The notes: generated by a model from the sequence alone, not told the origin. A DNA stretch of 9,083 nt from Melioribacteraceae bacterium (GCA_026983755.1 JALSTL010000148.1:1-9083); one strand, 5' to 3'. Shown: positions 1 through 7,270, numbered from the stretch's first letter. Program-made: numbers and translations.

Positions 1-273
1 TTTTTAACCGGAAGTTTTTTAATCTATAATTATATTTATGAAGTTTCCACCATAATCGGTCAATCCGATCAATCGGTTATATTTTGGCATTTACCGATTT
101 TATTTATCGGAATGGTTTTACTTATAACAGGAATATATTTTAATGTTATTGCCATAAATGCTTTAAAAGGCAGTGCTGCTTCATATAATTTAATTAAAAC
201 ATCACTAAAATCCTCAGCCGCTATTTTTGTATTATTACTTGTTTTATTTTTATTAAGTAAAATTGTTTATTAA
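1..273 (+). CDS. C-terminal part of an unidentified integral membrane protein
   Basis: The frame is open from the first base of the window and stops with TAA at 271-273, giving about 90 residues with the N-terminus outside the window. The visible part begins in a hydrophobic stretch (FLTGSFLIYNYIY). It continues through a short polar loop with the motif GQSDQS into a membrane helix (WHLPILFIGMVLLITGIYF). After a small polar loop (ALKGSAASYNLIKTS) it ends in a last helix of Val, Leu and Ile and the terminal residues SKIVY. I do not recognise the family from this fragment. The end is separated by 57 bases from the next gene on the same strand, so the two could be co-transcribed, but nothing links their functions. 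Confidence 0.7.
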   Translation, partial: FLTGSFLIYNYIYEVSTIIGQSDQSVIFWHLPILFIGMVLLITGIYFNVIAINALKGSAASYNLIKTSLKSSAAIFVLLLVLFLLSKIVY

Positions 274-330
274 AACTCGCCTTGTTATTTTTTATACTTG
301 TAAAACAATCATCAATTAAAAGAGGCATTC

Positions 331-1896
331 ATGGGTATTAGAAATATTTTTATTGTAAGTTCAATAATAATTTTAACATTAATTATTTTAATATCTAAAT
401 TTATATATCCCGTTTGGTGGATATTATTTATTGTGTTACCTTTAATTATAGTTGGTATTTATGATATATTACAAACCAAACATTCAATACTAAGTAACTT
501 CCCGGTTATAGGGCACGGTAGATTTTTAATGGAATCCATTCGTCCCGAAATTATGCAGTATTTTGTAGAAACCGATATAGAAGGAAGACCTTTCAATAGA
601 ATTTTCAGATCGATGATATACCAAAGAGCAAAAGGAGATATAGATACTTCCCCATTCGGTACACAAATGCATGTTTACCGTAGTGGATATGAATGGATGG
701 ACCACTCAATGTATGCCAAAGATATTTCAAAATTAAACCACGATCCGCGAGTAACTTTTGGAGGACCCGATTGTTCCAAACCTTATTCTGCAAGTATATT
801 AAATATTTCCGCTATGAGTTTCGGTTCATTAAGTAAAAATGCCATAATGGCTTTAAACAAAGGAGCAAAGAAAGGCGGTTTCGCTCATAATACGGGAGAA
901 GGAGGAATTAGTCCCTATCACCTTAAATACGGTGGTGATTTAATTTGGCAAATAGGAACCGGTTATTTCGGCTGTCGTAACGACGACGGAAGTTTTTCCG
1001 AACAACTTTTTACAGAAAACTCAACAAGACCGGAAGTAAAAATGATTGAAATTAAAATTTCTCAAGGTGCAAAACCCGGTCACGGAGGAATATTACCCGG
1101 AAGTAAAAACACAGAAGAAATTGCAAAAATAAGAAAAGTTAAACCCGGCACTACCGTATTTTCACCTCCATCGCATTCGGCATTTTCTTCACCGGAAGGC
1201 TTGTTGAACTTTATTCAAAAATTAAGAACCCTCTCCGGTGGCAAACCGATTGGTTTTAAATTATGCATTGGTAAAAAACAAGAATTTGTTGATATATGTA
1301 AAGCAATGATGAAAACAAATATCAAGCCGGATTTTATTACGGTTGACGGTGGCGAAGGTGGCACCGGTGCTGCTCCTGTGGAATTTTCCAATTCTATCGG
1401 AATGCCTTTACGAGACGGACTTATTTTCGTAAAAGATATTTTAGATGGATTCGGATTAAAAAAAGATATAAAAATAATAGCATCGGGTAAAATTGTAACC
1501 GGCTTTCATATTGCCAGAGCTATTGCTTTGGGTGCCGATACCTGCAACAGCGCCAGAGCAATGATGATGTCTATCGGATGTATTCAAGCTCTAAGATGTA
1601 ATACTAACGAATGTCCGGTTGGTGTTGCAACACAAAAAGAATTTCTTATTAAAGGATTGAATATTGATGATAAATCCGAAAGAGCAACAAAATATCACAA
1701 AGAAACCGTACATAGTTTTGTTGAACTTGTTGCCGCCATTGGAATTACCAAACCCGAAGAAATCAGCAGGCAACACGTTAACAGAAGAGTAAGTATGAAT
1801 ACGGTAATGAAATACAGTAAGTTATACCCGCCCATTGAAAACGGTGCTTTTCTAAACGGTAAAAATATTCCGGAAACTTATAAAGAACTTTTATAA
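331..1896 (+). CDS. Membrane-anchored FMN-binding glutamate synthase family protein (GltB synthase domain only)
   Basis: This 521-residue protein starts with two membrane helices (about residues 5-25 and 28-46), then a linker and the FMN/[3Fe-4S] synthase domain of the glutamate synthase large subunit (about 140-490). Visible signatures are NTGEGG (187-192), QGAKPGHGG (245-253, K248), DGGEGGTGAAP (339-349) and the cluster motif C417-x5-C423-x4-C428 followed by PVGVATQ. That cysteine spacing is the one known for the 3Fe-4S cluster of GltB. The N-terminal glutamine amidotransferase domain and the C-terminal GXGXG domain of full GltB are missing, as in the YerD-like branch. Ammonia-dependent glutamate synthesis or another FMN redox reaction at the membrane is possible; the substrate is not established. 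The ATG follows AGAGG (321-325) at good spacing. A TATACT hexamer at 293-298 could be a -10, but I see no convincing -35. Confidence 0.9.
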   Translation: MGIRNIFIVSSIIILTLIILISKFIYPVWWILFIVLPLIIVGIYDILQTKHSILSNFPVIGHGRFLMESIRPEIMQYFVETDIEGRPFNRIFRSMIYQRAKGDIDTSPFGTQMHVYRSGYEWMDHSMYAKDISKLNHDPRVTFGGPDCSKPYSASILNISAMSFGSLSKNAIMALNKGAKKGGFAHNTGEGGISPYHLKYGGDLIWQIGTGYFGCRNDDGSFSEQLFTENSTRPEVKMIEIKISQGAKPGHGGILPGSKNTEEIAKIRKVKPGTTVFSPPSHSAFSSPEGLLNFIQKLRTLSGGKPIGFKLCIGKKQEFVDICKAMMKTNIKPDFITVDGGEGGTGAAPVEFSNSIGMPLRDGLIFVKDILDGFGLKKDIKIIASGKIVTGFHIARAIALGADTCNSARAMMMSIGCIQALRCNTNECPVGVATQKEFLIKGLNIDDKSERATKYHKETVHSFVELVAAIGITKPEEISRQHVNRRVSMNTVMKYSKLYPPIENGAFLNGKNIPETYKELL

Positions 1897-2161
1897 AAAT
1901 TTAAACAAAACATGATCCAAAAATAATAGAGCAACTGAGTTTTTATTTATAGCACTGATTTATAAAAATAAACATAAAGCAATTTTTAATTCTACTTGGA
2001 ATTTTTTAAATATTTATACAACTAAACCAAATATTGGAATAAACCGAAAGGAAAACAATAATAACCATATCATCGGTCTTTTAGCAACTAAAGTAAAATA
2101 CAAACTTTCAGTTCAATATTTATTACAAATTCTATACAGTCATAATTTTTAGTTGTTGATA
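1897..2161. other. Intergenic stretch without a supported gene
   Basis: This AT-rich spacer lies between the glutamate-synthase-like gene and the promoter of the decayed DUF1572 gene. One plus-strand frame is open from 1916 to the TAG at 2150-2152, but it has no ATG, GTG or TTG start with a ribosome binding site. Its translation is a low-complexity mix of Asn, Lys, Ile and Leu typical of AT-rich non-coding DNA. A 7-bp AT-only dyad (TTTTTAT at 1940-1946 with ATAAAAA at 1962-1968) could be a weak transcription end for the upstream gene, but it has no GC stem. I see no RNA gene here. Confidence 0.5.
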
Positions 2162-2189
2162 TTGACAGTTAACACTATTATTTTATAAA
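2162..2189 (+). promoter_or_regulatory. Sigma-70-like promoter ahead of the decayed DUF1572 gene
   Basis: A perfect -35 hexamer TTGACA (2162-2167) is followed after 16 bases by TATAAA (2184-2189). A purine-rich Shine-Dalgarno sequence AAGGAAG (2198-2204) lies just downstream, 8 bases before the ATG at 2213. The order promoter, ribosome binding site, start is intact although the gene it served is dead. It may now serve as promoter for the plus-strand genes from 2770 onward. The transcription start would fall within about 20 bases of the old start codon. Confidence 0.6.
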
Positions 2190-2212
2190 AGTAAAAAAAG
2201 GAAGCATGCAAA

Positions 2213-2780
2213 ATGCAAAAAAACTATTTGAAAAGTGTAATAAAACAATTTAACTATTATAAACTATTGGGAAATAAAACTTTTAGTCAGTTAAAAGATG
2301 ATGAGCTTTGGGGGTAATATAATTCGGAGAGTAATTCAATTGTAATAATTGTGGGGAAATATGAAATCGCACCGGACGAATTTTCTTAGCTCCGACGGCG
2401 AAAAAAATGGCGCAACAGAGATTTGGAATTCGAAAATGTGATTTAATCCCGAAGCAAACTTTTGCAAAAGTGGAATGACGGATGACCATGCTTATTCGAT
2501 GCATTGATTTCCATAGATGAAGAAAATTTTAACTCCGTAATTTATATTCATAATCAAGGTCATACAATTATCTAAGCGGTTAACCGGCAACTTGCTTATT
2601 ATACTTAACGTATCAGACAAATTGTATTTTTAGGTAAAAATAATTAAAGGAAGCAAATGTGAAAGTCTTTCTATACCGAAAGGCAAATTCACCGAATTCA
2701 GCAAAGATAAGTTTTAACAAACGAAAAAGAAAAAATATTTTACAGACGACATATTTGGTAATAAACAAAATGAAAAATAA
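2213..2780 (+). pseudogene. Decayed DUF1572 (DinB-like superfamily) gene
   Basis: Two plus-strand frames joined in order give a recognisable DUF1572 protein of about 185 residues. The first segment runs from ATG 2213 (MQKNYLKSVIKQFNYYKLLG) to SESNSIVIIV. A shifted segment then reads WGNMKSHRTNFLSSDGEK. The original frame resumes at 2408 with WRNRDLEFENV, IYIHNQGHTII, AVNRQLAYYT and RQIVFLGK. After another shift near 2639 come SLSIPKGKFTEF and the family-typical end KKYFTDDIF, stopping at 2778-2780. Premature stops lie at 2315, 2444, 2483, 2573, 2606 and 2715. The frameshifts are a deletion near 2353, a lost A in the A-run at 2401-2407, and one near 2639. DUF1572 proteins are small cytosolic helical bundles, probably metal binding, of unknown role. 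The family assignment rests on remembered motifs; the fact of decay is visible directly. Confidence 0.85.
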
Positions 2781-3018
2781 ATTATTATTACCTCTTTTGA
2801 TAATCAACATAATTTTTATTTATGTTTCCGGAATGAGAAAAGGTACAGTTACTTTTCTACCGGTTTTTTTGTCAATTTTAATAAATATTTCATTTAGTGT
2901 TTACGGATTTTATAAAGAAAACAATAAAATAGCCGTTACCGCACTTTTACTTACTCTTGTTACTCCTGCTTTAATATTTATAGTATTCATCAATGTTTTT
3001 CCTTTTTTAACCAGATAA
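2770..3018 (+). CDS. Small three-helix membrane protein, function unknown
   Basis: This 82-residue hydrophobic protein has three predicted membrane segments: LLLPLLIINIIFIYVSG, a middle one around LPVFLSILINISFSVYGFY, and a C-terminal one around VTALLLTLVTPALIFIVF. The frame stays open upstream to a GTG at 2659, which would add 37 residues. Those residues are an out-of-frame reading of the end of the decayed DUF1572 gene and have no membrane-protein character, so I place the start at ATG 2770. That start overlaps the last codons of the dead gene (stop 2778-2780), an arrangement typical of translational coupling in an operon. There is no clear Shine-Dalgarno sequence. I do not recognise the family. 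The next gene starts 32 bases later. Confidence 0.65.
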   Translation: MKNKLLLPLLIINIIFIYVSGMRKGTVTFLPVFLSILINISFSVYGFYKENNKIAVTALLLTLVTPALIFIVFINVFPFLTR

Positions 3019-3050
3019 AATTCATTCTAACTTAAACAAAAGGTATTATT

Positions 3051-3542
3051 ATGAAAAAAAAGATATTTACATTTATTTCTCTACTAATTTTAACGGGAGT
3101 GCTTATTTCTTCGTGTAATAAAAATAATGCCGAAGAGCAACAAAATAAACAGGAGACAAAAAACCAAAATATGTTACATAAAATGGAACTTGCAAAAGAC
3201 ACACGTATTTCTCTTAATATTCCCCCCAAAATGGCTCAACATCAATTGGCAAATATGAGAAATCATTTAAAAGCGGTTAAATCTATCTTAGAATATTTGT
3301 CTAACAACGAATATGAAAAAGCATCGGAAGTTGCCTCGTCCAAATTAGGTTTAACAAAAGAAATGAAAATGATGTGCTCGGCTTTCGGCAATCAAGATTT
3401 TGAAAAAATTGGTATTAATTTTCATAAAAGCGCAGATAAGATGAGCGAAATATTTAAAACCAAAGATAAAAACAAATCTCTAAGTGCTTTGGTAACTACC
3501 TTGAATTATTGTATAAATTGTCATAAAACATTTAAACAATAA
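3051..3542 (+). CDS. Cytochrome c'-like (class II) heme c lipoprotein
   Basis: The 163-residue protein has a lipoprotein signal: Lys-rich start, hydrophobic core and lipobox ISSC with the lipid-anchored Cys at 22. A charged, Gln/Lys/Asn-rich linker (23-40) follows. The remainder is helical and ends in a single heme c motif CINCH (C154, C157, H158) five residues before the C-terminus. A heme motif at the very end of a four-helix bundle is the hallmark of class II cytochromes c (c' and c-556). The first helix carries HQLANMRNH (64-72), with H64, M69 and H72 as possible sixth ligands. It should sit lipid-anchored on the periplasmic side and carry electrons or bind small gas ligands; neither is proven. 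C109 is an additional free cysteine. A weak AGG lies at 3041-3043 before ATG 3051. No electron-transfer partner is encoded nearby. Confidence 0.85.
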   Translation: MKKKIFTFISLLILTGVLISSCNKNNAEEQQNKQETKNQNMLHKMELAKDTRISLNIPPKMAQHQLANMRNHLKAVKSILEYLSNNEYEKASEVASSKLGLTKEMKMMCSAFGNQDFEKIGINFHKSADKMSEIFKTKDKNKSLSALVTTLNYCINCHKTFKQ

Positions 3543-3584
3543 CCATTACCAAAAAATATTTTTTATAAGTGAATGTAATTAAAA

Positions 3585-4514
3585 ATGAAAAAGTTAAAAA
3601 TTAGATATTTAATTGTTTTAGTAATTATAATGATAATAACGGTTTCGTATTTTATTCATCCGGCTAAAAAATCTTTTTACAAGTTATATGATAGAAATGA
3701 TAAGTTTTCCATTACGTTAAAAGAATTTCAAAACCGTCCGGTAAAAAACATATTTGTTAACGGTATCCAATGGAAATATTATTCCGGCGGGAACGGAACT
3801 AAAACAATTCTCTTTTTACACGGAATGGGCGGAGCGTACGATTTGTGGTGGAACCAAATAGTTGCTCTGGAAAGTAAATATAAAGTAGTTACATATACTT
3901 TGCCTGAGGAAATAAATTCTCTGCAAAAAGCCGCAAATGGAATTATTGCAATTTTGAAACGTGAAAAAATTAATCGAATTTATACCGTAGGTACTTCGAT
4001 GGGCGGCTACATTAACCAATATCTGTTTAATAAATACCCGAACTTAGTAGTAAAAGCAGTAATGGGAAACACATTTCCACCGAATAATTATTACGAAAAG
4101 AAATATTCCCTCTTGCAAAAAATTCTTCCTTTTGTTCCCGAAATATTAATTGCTTTTATTGGTAAAAAAAATTTGCAAAATAAAATATTTCCTGCAGCAA
4201 ATAACAATAAATTACTTACATCTTTTTTGCCTTCTCTACCATTTAGCAAAAAACAATTAATAAATCGCTATTCGGTTGTAATTGATCAATTTACACCCGA
4301 TACCTCAAATATAAAAATAAAACGAATATCAAAGCTTATTATAGAATCGGATAATGATCCTTTGGTGCCGATTAACTTGCGCAATCAAATTAAAAAAATG
4401 TACCCCGAAGCAAAAGTTTACACATTTCATAAGCAAGGTCATTTCCCTTATATAAATGCGGCATCGCAATATAATAATGCTTTAAGAAAATTTTTTAATG
4501 AATTATCCGAATAA
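3585..4514 (+). CDS. Membrane-anchored alpha/beta hydrolase
   Basis: This 309-residue protein begins with a basic start and one membrane helix (about residues 7-25, YLIVLVIIMIITVSYF), an uncleaved anchor or a signal peptide. The rest is an alpha/beta hydrolase. It shows the oxyanion-hole motif HGMGG (79-83), the nucleophile elbow GTSMGG with catalytic Ser138, the acid in SDNDPLVP (most likely Asp258, alternatively Asp256) and catalytic His286 in GHFPY. The triad is complete and in order, and the length fits the family. The substrate cannot be read from the sequence; a lipid, ester or peptide-like substrate on the outer face of the inner membrane is possible. The gene follows the cytochrome gene by 42 bases and nearly abuts the next one (6 bases). 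No strong ribosome binding site is visible; the start is chosen by the basic, hydrophobic N-terminus. Confidence 0.87.
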   Translation: MKKLKIRYLIVLVIIMIITVSYFIHPAKKSFYKLYDRNDKFSITLKEFQNRPVKNIFVNGIQWKYYSGGNGTKTILFLHGMGGAYDLWWNQIVALESKYKVVTYTLPEEINSLQKAANGIIAILKREKINRIYTVGTSMGGYINQYLFNKYPNLVVKAVMGNTFPPNNYYEKKYSLLQKILPFVPEILIAFIGKKNLQNKIFPAANNNKLLTSFLPSLPFSKKQLINRYSVVIDQFTPDTSNIKIKRISKLIIESDNDPLVPINLRNQIKKMYPEAKVYTFHKQGHFPYINAASQYNNALRKFFNELSE

Positions 4515-4520
4515 TAAATA

Positions 4521-5096
4521 TTGAATATCCCGAAAAAAATAACGTTAAAGCTATGGAATAAGTTATCGGTTCGTGCCAATAAAAAAAATATTATTGTCGG
4601 TTTTATAATTATTGTTTTGTTTAATCTGCTTTTGTTACCAGGATTTCCAAAATTATTTTCGGTAAAAAATTCTTACCCATTGGATTTGAAATTCGGATAT
4701 ACATCTTACGAAGCATATTCTCTCCTTAATCAATTAAATCAACATGGCAGAAAAATTTACCTCTTATCGGAATTACTTATTGATTTGCCTTATGCCGTAC
4801 TTTACTCTTTAATTTATTCAATTATTATAATAGCGCTGTTTAATAATTCCAAAATCAAATTTCACAAATACTTTCTCTGGTTCCCTTTTCTTATAGGTTT
4901 TTTTGATATTATTGAAAATTTAAGCATTAGTTTGATGATTTTGTTTTATTCCCATAAGTTGAAATATTTAGGTTCATTTGCCGGTACGGTTACTTTGCTA
5001 AAATGGATTTTTGCAGCTATAACTTTTTGTATTGTGTTAATTGGACTTATAAAATTATTATTAAGAAAAAAACAACAAAATATACAAATGCTGTAA
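4521..5096 (+). CDS. Uncharacterised four-helix integral membrane protein
   Basis: The frame begins with TTG only 6 bases after the stop of the hydrolase gene and encodes 191 residues. There are four membrane segments, around residues 23-42, 84-107, 118-142 and 154-180. A polar loop after the first contains LDLKFGYTSYEA (54-65). Conserved-looking motifs are ELLIDLPYAVLYS (84-96), FFDIIENLS (127-135) and TLLKWIF (158-164). I have seen this FDxxEN and LLKW pattern in small bacterial membrane proteins of unknown role but cannot name a family. The basic N-terminus and the basic tail both suggest cytoplasmic ends. There is no ATG in the region and no clear Shine-Dalgarno, so the TTG start is chosen by tight spacing and could be wrong by some residues. 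The spacing suggests co-translation with the hydrolase. Confidence 0.75.
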   Translation: MNIPKKITLKLWNKLSVRANKKNIIVGFIIIVLFNLLLLPGFPKLFSVKNSYPLDLKFGYTSYEAYSLLNQLNQHGRKIYLLSELLIDLPYAVLYSLIYSIIIIALFNNSKIKFHKYFLWFPFLIGFFDIIENLSISLMILFYSHKLKYLGSFAGTVTLLKWIFAAITFCIVLIGLIKLLLRKKQQNIQML

Positions 5097-5160
5097 AATA
5101 ACCGACAATAATTTTTAAACAAATTTAGAATTAACTAATAAAATTCGGGAAATTTTTAAT

Positions 5161-5634
5161 TTGTTAATAATACTTTTTTTATCTGTATGTTTTCTTGCAT
5201 TTAGTAATGGTGCTAACGATAATTTTAAAAGTGTAGCCACACTTTTCGGTAGCAAAACAACCGATTATAAACGAGCTATTCTTTGGGCAACCGTTACAAC
5301 ATTATCAGGTATGGTAGCTGCGGATTTTCTAGCAGAAAAATTAGTATCAAATTTTTCCGGTGAAGGTTTGGTGCCCGATGTTTTGGTTCATTCTCCGGAA
5401 TTTGCCATATCTGTTGCTTTGGCTTTTGCAGTAACGTTATTTTCCGCAACCAAAATCGGAATGCCGGTTTCTACAACGCATGTATCGGTCGGTTCAATAT
5501 TCGGAATAGGTTCCGTTACAATAAAAGCCGATATCAATGTGGTTCGTAACATTATTATTTCATGGATATTTACTCTTCCTATAGCCGCAATATTCGGCTC
5601 TATATTTTATTTGGTATTAATAAGTTTACGGTAA
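5161..5634 (+). CDS. Half-length PiT-family (PHO4) inorganic phosphate permease
   Basis: The 157-residue membrane protein carries both PiT signatures: SNGAND (15-20) after the first helix and PVSTTH (102-107). PiT permeases bring phosphate in with Na+ or H+ and normally have more than 300 residues built from two homologous, inverted repeats, each with GAND and PVSTTH elements. Only one set is present here. The part before PVSTTH (SVATLFGSKTTDYKRA, GEGLVPD) resembles the first repeat of short PiT proteins. The part after it (VSVGSIFGIG, SWIFTLPIAA) resembles the end of the second repeat. The frame is intact with no decay, so it may work as a dimer or be a recent deletion product. The start is TTG with a weak GGGA 10 bases upstream; the frame stays open back to 5119 without an ATG. 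It is the last gene of the plus-strand run. Confidence 0.8.
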   Translation: MLIILFLSVCFLAFSNGANDNFKSVATLFGSKTTDYKRAILWATVTTLSGMVAADFLAEKLVSNFSGEGLVPDVLVHSPEFAISVALAFAVTLFSATKIGMPVSTTHVSVGSIFGIGSVTIKADINVVRNIIISWIFTLPIAAIFGSIFYLVLISLR

Positions 5635-5746
5635 TAATTTTTTTCGTATCTCTTTTGAAAATTTAAAAAAATAAAATCAATACCAATAAGTACAATTAGC
5701 CGTTCAACATTTATAATAAGATTATTTATGTTTCAATTCGGTTAAT

Positions 5747-7111
5747 TCATTTAATCCAGATTGTTTTAATGTTCACAAATTCTTTAATACCGTAGTGAGA
5801 AAGCTCTCTGCCAAAACCGCTTAATTTAACACCTCCGAAAGGTAACCGCGGATCGGATTTCACCATTCCATTAATGAACACACTACCGGAATCTATTTGT
5901 TTTGCCAATTCTTTTGCTTTACTTAAATTTTCCGTCCACAAAGAAGCACCCAAACCGAACGGAGTATCGTTTGCAACGTAAATAGCTTCTTTTTCATTTT
6001 TAACTTTAATAACGGAAGCAACCGGTCCGAATAATTCTTGTTCATAAGCCGGCATTCCTTTTTTTACATTCGTTAAAATCGTTGCTTGATAATAATAACC
6101 TTTTCTTTTAATAATTTTTCCGCCCATTAAAATTTTAGCTCCTTTTTTTACGGATTGAATAACCTGCGAATGTAATTCCAATAGAAGATCTTTTCTCGCA
6201 ATAGGACCAAGACCGGTTTCGTTTTTAAGCGGATTACCTATTACAACCGCTTTCATTTTTCTTTTAAATAGTTCCAAAAATTTATCGTAAACTTTTTCCA
6301 CAACAATAAACCTTTTAGCGGCAATGCAACTTTGACCGTTATTCAGTAATCTTGCAGTTACAGCAATACTCGAAGCATCTTTTAGATTTGCGTCTTCAAG
6401 AATTATAAACGGATCACTGCCACCTAATTCCATTACGGTTTTTTTTAATACTTTTCCGCTTTCCATAGCTACTTTGCTTCCGGCATATTCGCTACCTGTA
6501 AGCGTTACGGCTTTTACCAAAGGATTTTTAATAACATTTTTTACTTGACCCGATGCAATTAGAAGCGTTCTGAAAATATTTTTAGGCAAACCGGATTTTT
6601 GAAAAATCTCTTCAATTGTCAAAGCACTCATTGTTACGTTTGATGCATGTTTTAAAACGGCAGCATTGCCGGCCATAAGAGCAGGTGCGGCAAAACGGAA
6701 CACTTGCCAAAAAGGAAAATTCCAAGGCATAACGGCTAATATTATTCCAAGCGGATCAAATTGAACAAAACTTTCTTTAGCATCTGTTTTAATGTTTTCT
6801 TTTGCCAACATGGTTTTTGCATTTTTTGCATAATGTTCAACTACCCATGCACATTTTTCAATTTCGGCAATTGCTTGTGTAATTGGTTTTCCCATTTCCA
6901 AAGTTAAAATTTCAGCATATCTGTATTTATTATTTCTCAAAACTTGTGCAACGTTTAGCATCAATTTTTTTCTTTTTTCGATTGAAACATTTTTCCATTC
7001 TAAAAAATCACTATGAACCTGCCGGATTATTTCTGTAATTTTTTTATTACCGATTGTTTTATAACTCGTTAACATTTTTTCCGTAGCGGGATTGATTGTT
7101 TCAAGTAACAT
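5747..7111 (-). CDS. NAD(P)-dependent aldehyde dehydrogenase, succinate-semialdehyde dehydrogenase type
   Basis: This 454-residue cytosolic enzyme has the full set of aldehyde dehydrogenase residues: Asn131 in PWNFPFW, Lys154 in KHASN, general base Glu228 in ELGGSDPF, nucleophile Cys262 in GQSC, and Glu359 in ELFGP. The compact length, KHASN and the ending PFGGVKLSGFGREL fit the Sad/GabD-type branch, which oxidises succinate semialdehyde to succinate in 4-aminobutyrate degradation. Other short-chain aldehydes are possible. No GABA transaminase or permease lies next to it, so the substrate is inferred from family only. The ATG (complement of 7109-7111) has a strong Shine-Dalgarno on the minus strand, the complement of CCTTCCTCC at 7115-7123, which is unusual in this window and fixes the start. 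It converges on the phosphate permease gene with 112 bases between them and no obvious GC-rich terminator. Confidence 0.93.
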   Translation of the reverse strand: MLLETINPATEKMLTSYKTIGNKKITEIIRQVHSDFLEWKNVSIEKRKKLMLNVAQVLRNNKYRYAEILTLEMGKPITQAIAEIEKCAWVVEHYAKNAKTMLAKENIKTDAKESFVQFDPLGIILAVMPWNFPFWQVFRFAAPALMAGNAAVLKHASNVTMSALTIEEIFQKSGLPKNIFRTLLIASGQVKNVIKNPLVKAVTLTGSEYAGSKVAMESGKVLKKTVMELGGSDPFIILEDANLKDASSIAVTARLLNNGQSCIAAKRFIVVEKVYDKFLELFKRKMKAVVIGNPLKNETGLGPIARKDLLLELHSQVIQSVKKGAKILMGGKIIKRKGYYYQATILTNVKKGMPAYEQELFGPVASVIKVKNEKEAIYVANDTPFGLGASLWTENLSKAKELAKQIDSGSVFINGMVKSDPRLPFGGVKLSGFGRELSHYGIKEFVNIKTIWIK

Positions 7112-7182
7112 ATTCCTTCCTCCGTTAAATTTATATGGAGTTTTTTAATTAAAAAAGCATTTATAATTTTTGTATTACTTTC

Positions 7183-7204
7183 TTACATGTAAATTTTACT
7201 GTAA
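7183..7204. promoter_or_regulatory. Operator-like palindrome TTACATGTAA with a partial second copy
   Basis: A perfect 10-bp palindrome TTACATGTAA (7183-7192) is followed after three bases by TTACTGTAA (7196-7204), the same sequence lacking one base. The pair lies about 70-95 bases upstream of the aldehyde dehydrogenase start, where a transcription factor for that gene would bind. No regulator gene is present in the window, and AT-rich palindromes arise by chance, so this is a candidate only. Confidence 0.3.
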
Positions 7205-7270
7205 TAAAACATTCTTTCCCGTTTTTAATGTATCAAAACGGTATAATTATCTTTGTTAACTTCCTTAATA

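Noticed and set aside
1916..2152. A 78-codon plus-strand open stretch before the decayed gene
   Set aside because: It has no plausible start codon or ribosome binding site, and its composition is that of AT-rich non-coding DNA.
2206..2253. An earlier ATG (2206) for the decayed gene
   Set aside because: It is in another frame and stops after 15 codons; ATG 2213 gives the family-like N-terminus.
2283..2504. A 73-codon minus-strand reading frame
   Set aside because: It is the antisense shadow of the DUF1572 pseudogene, whose plus-strand reading gives family motifs.
2613..2810. Minus-strand frame opposite the small membrane protein start
   Set aside because: It overlaps the pseudogene end and the start of a better-supported plus-strand gene, and has no recognisable features.
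5635..5746. A bidirectional terminator between the convergent genes
   Set aside because: Only short AT-only dyads are present, with no GC-containing stem followed by a T run.
7141..7156. A 16-bp palindrome of six T, AATT and six A
   Set aside because: It consists of A/T runs only and is easily produced by base composition; no specific role can be supported.
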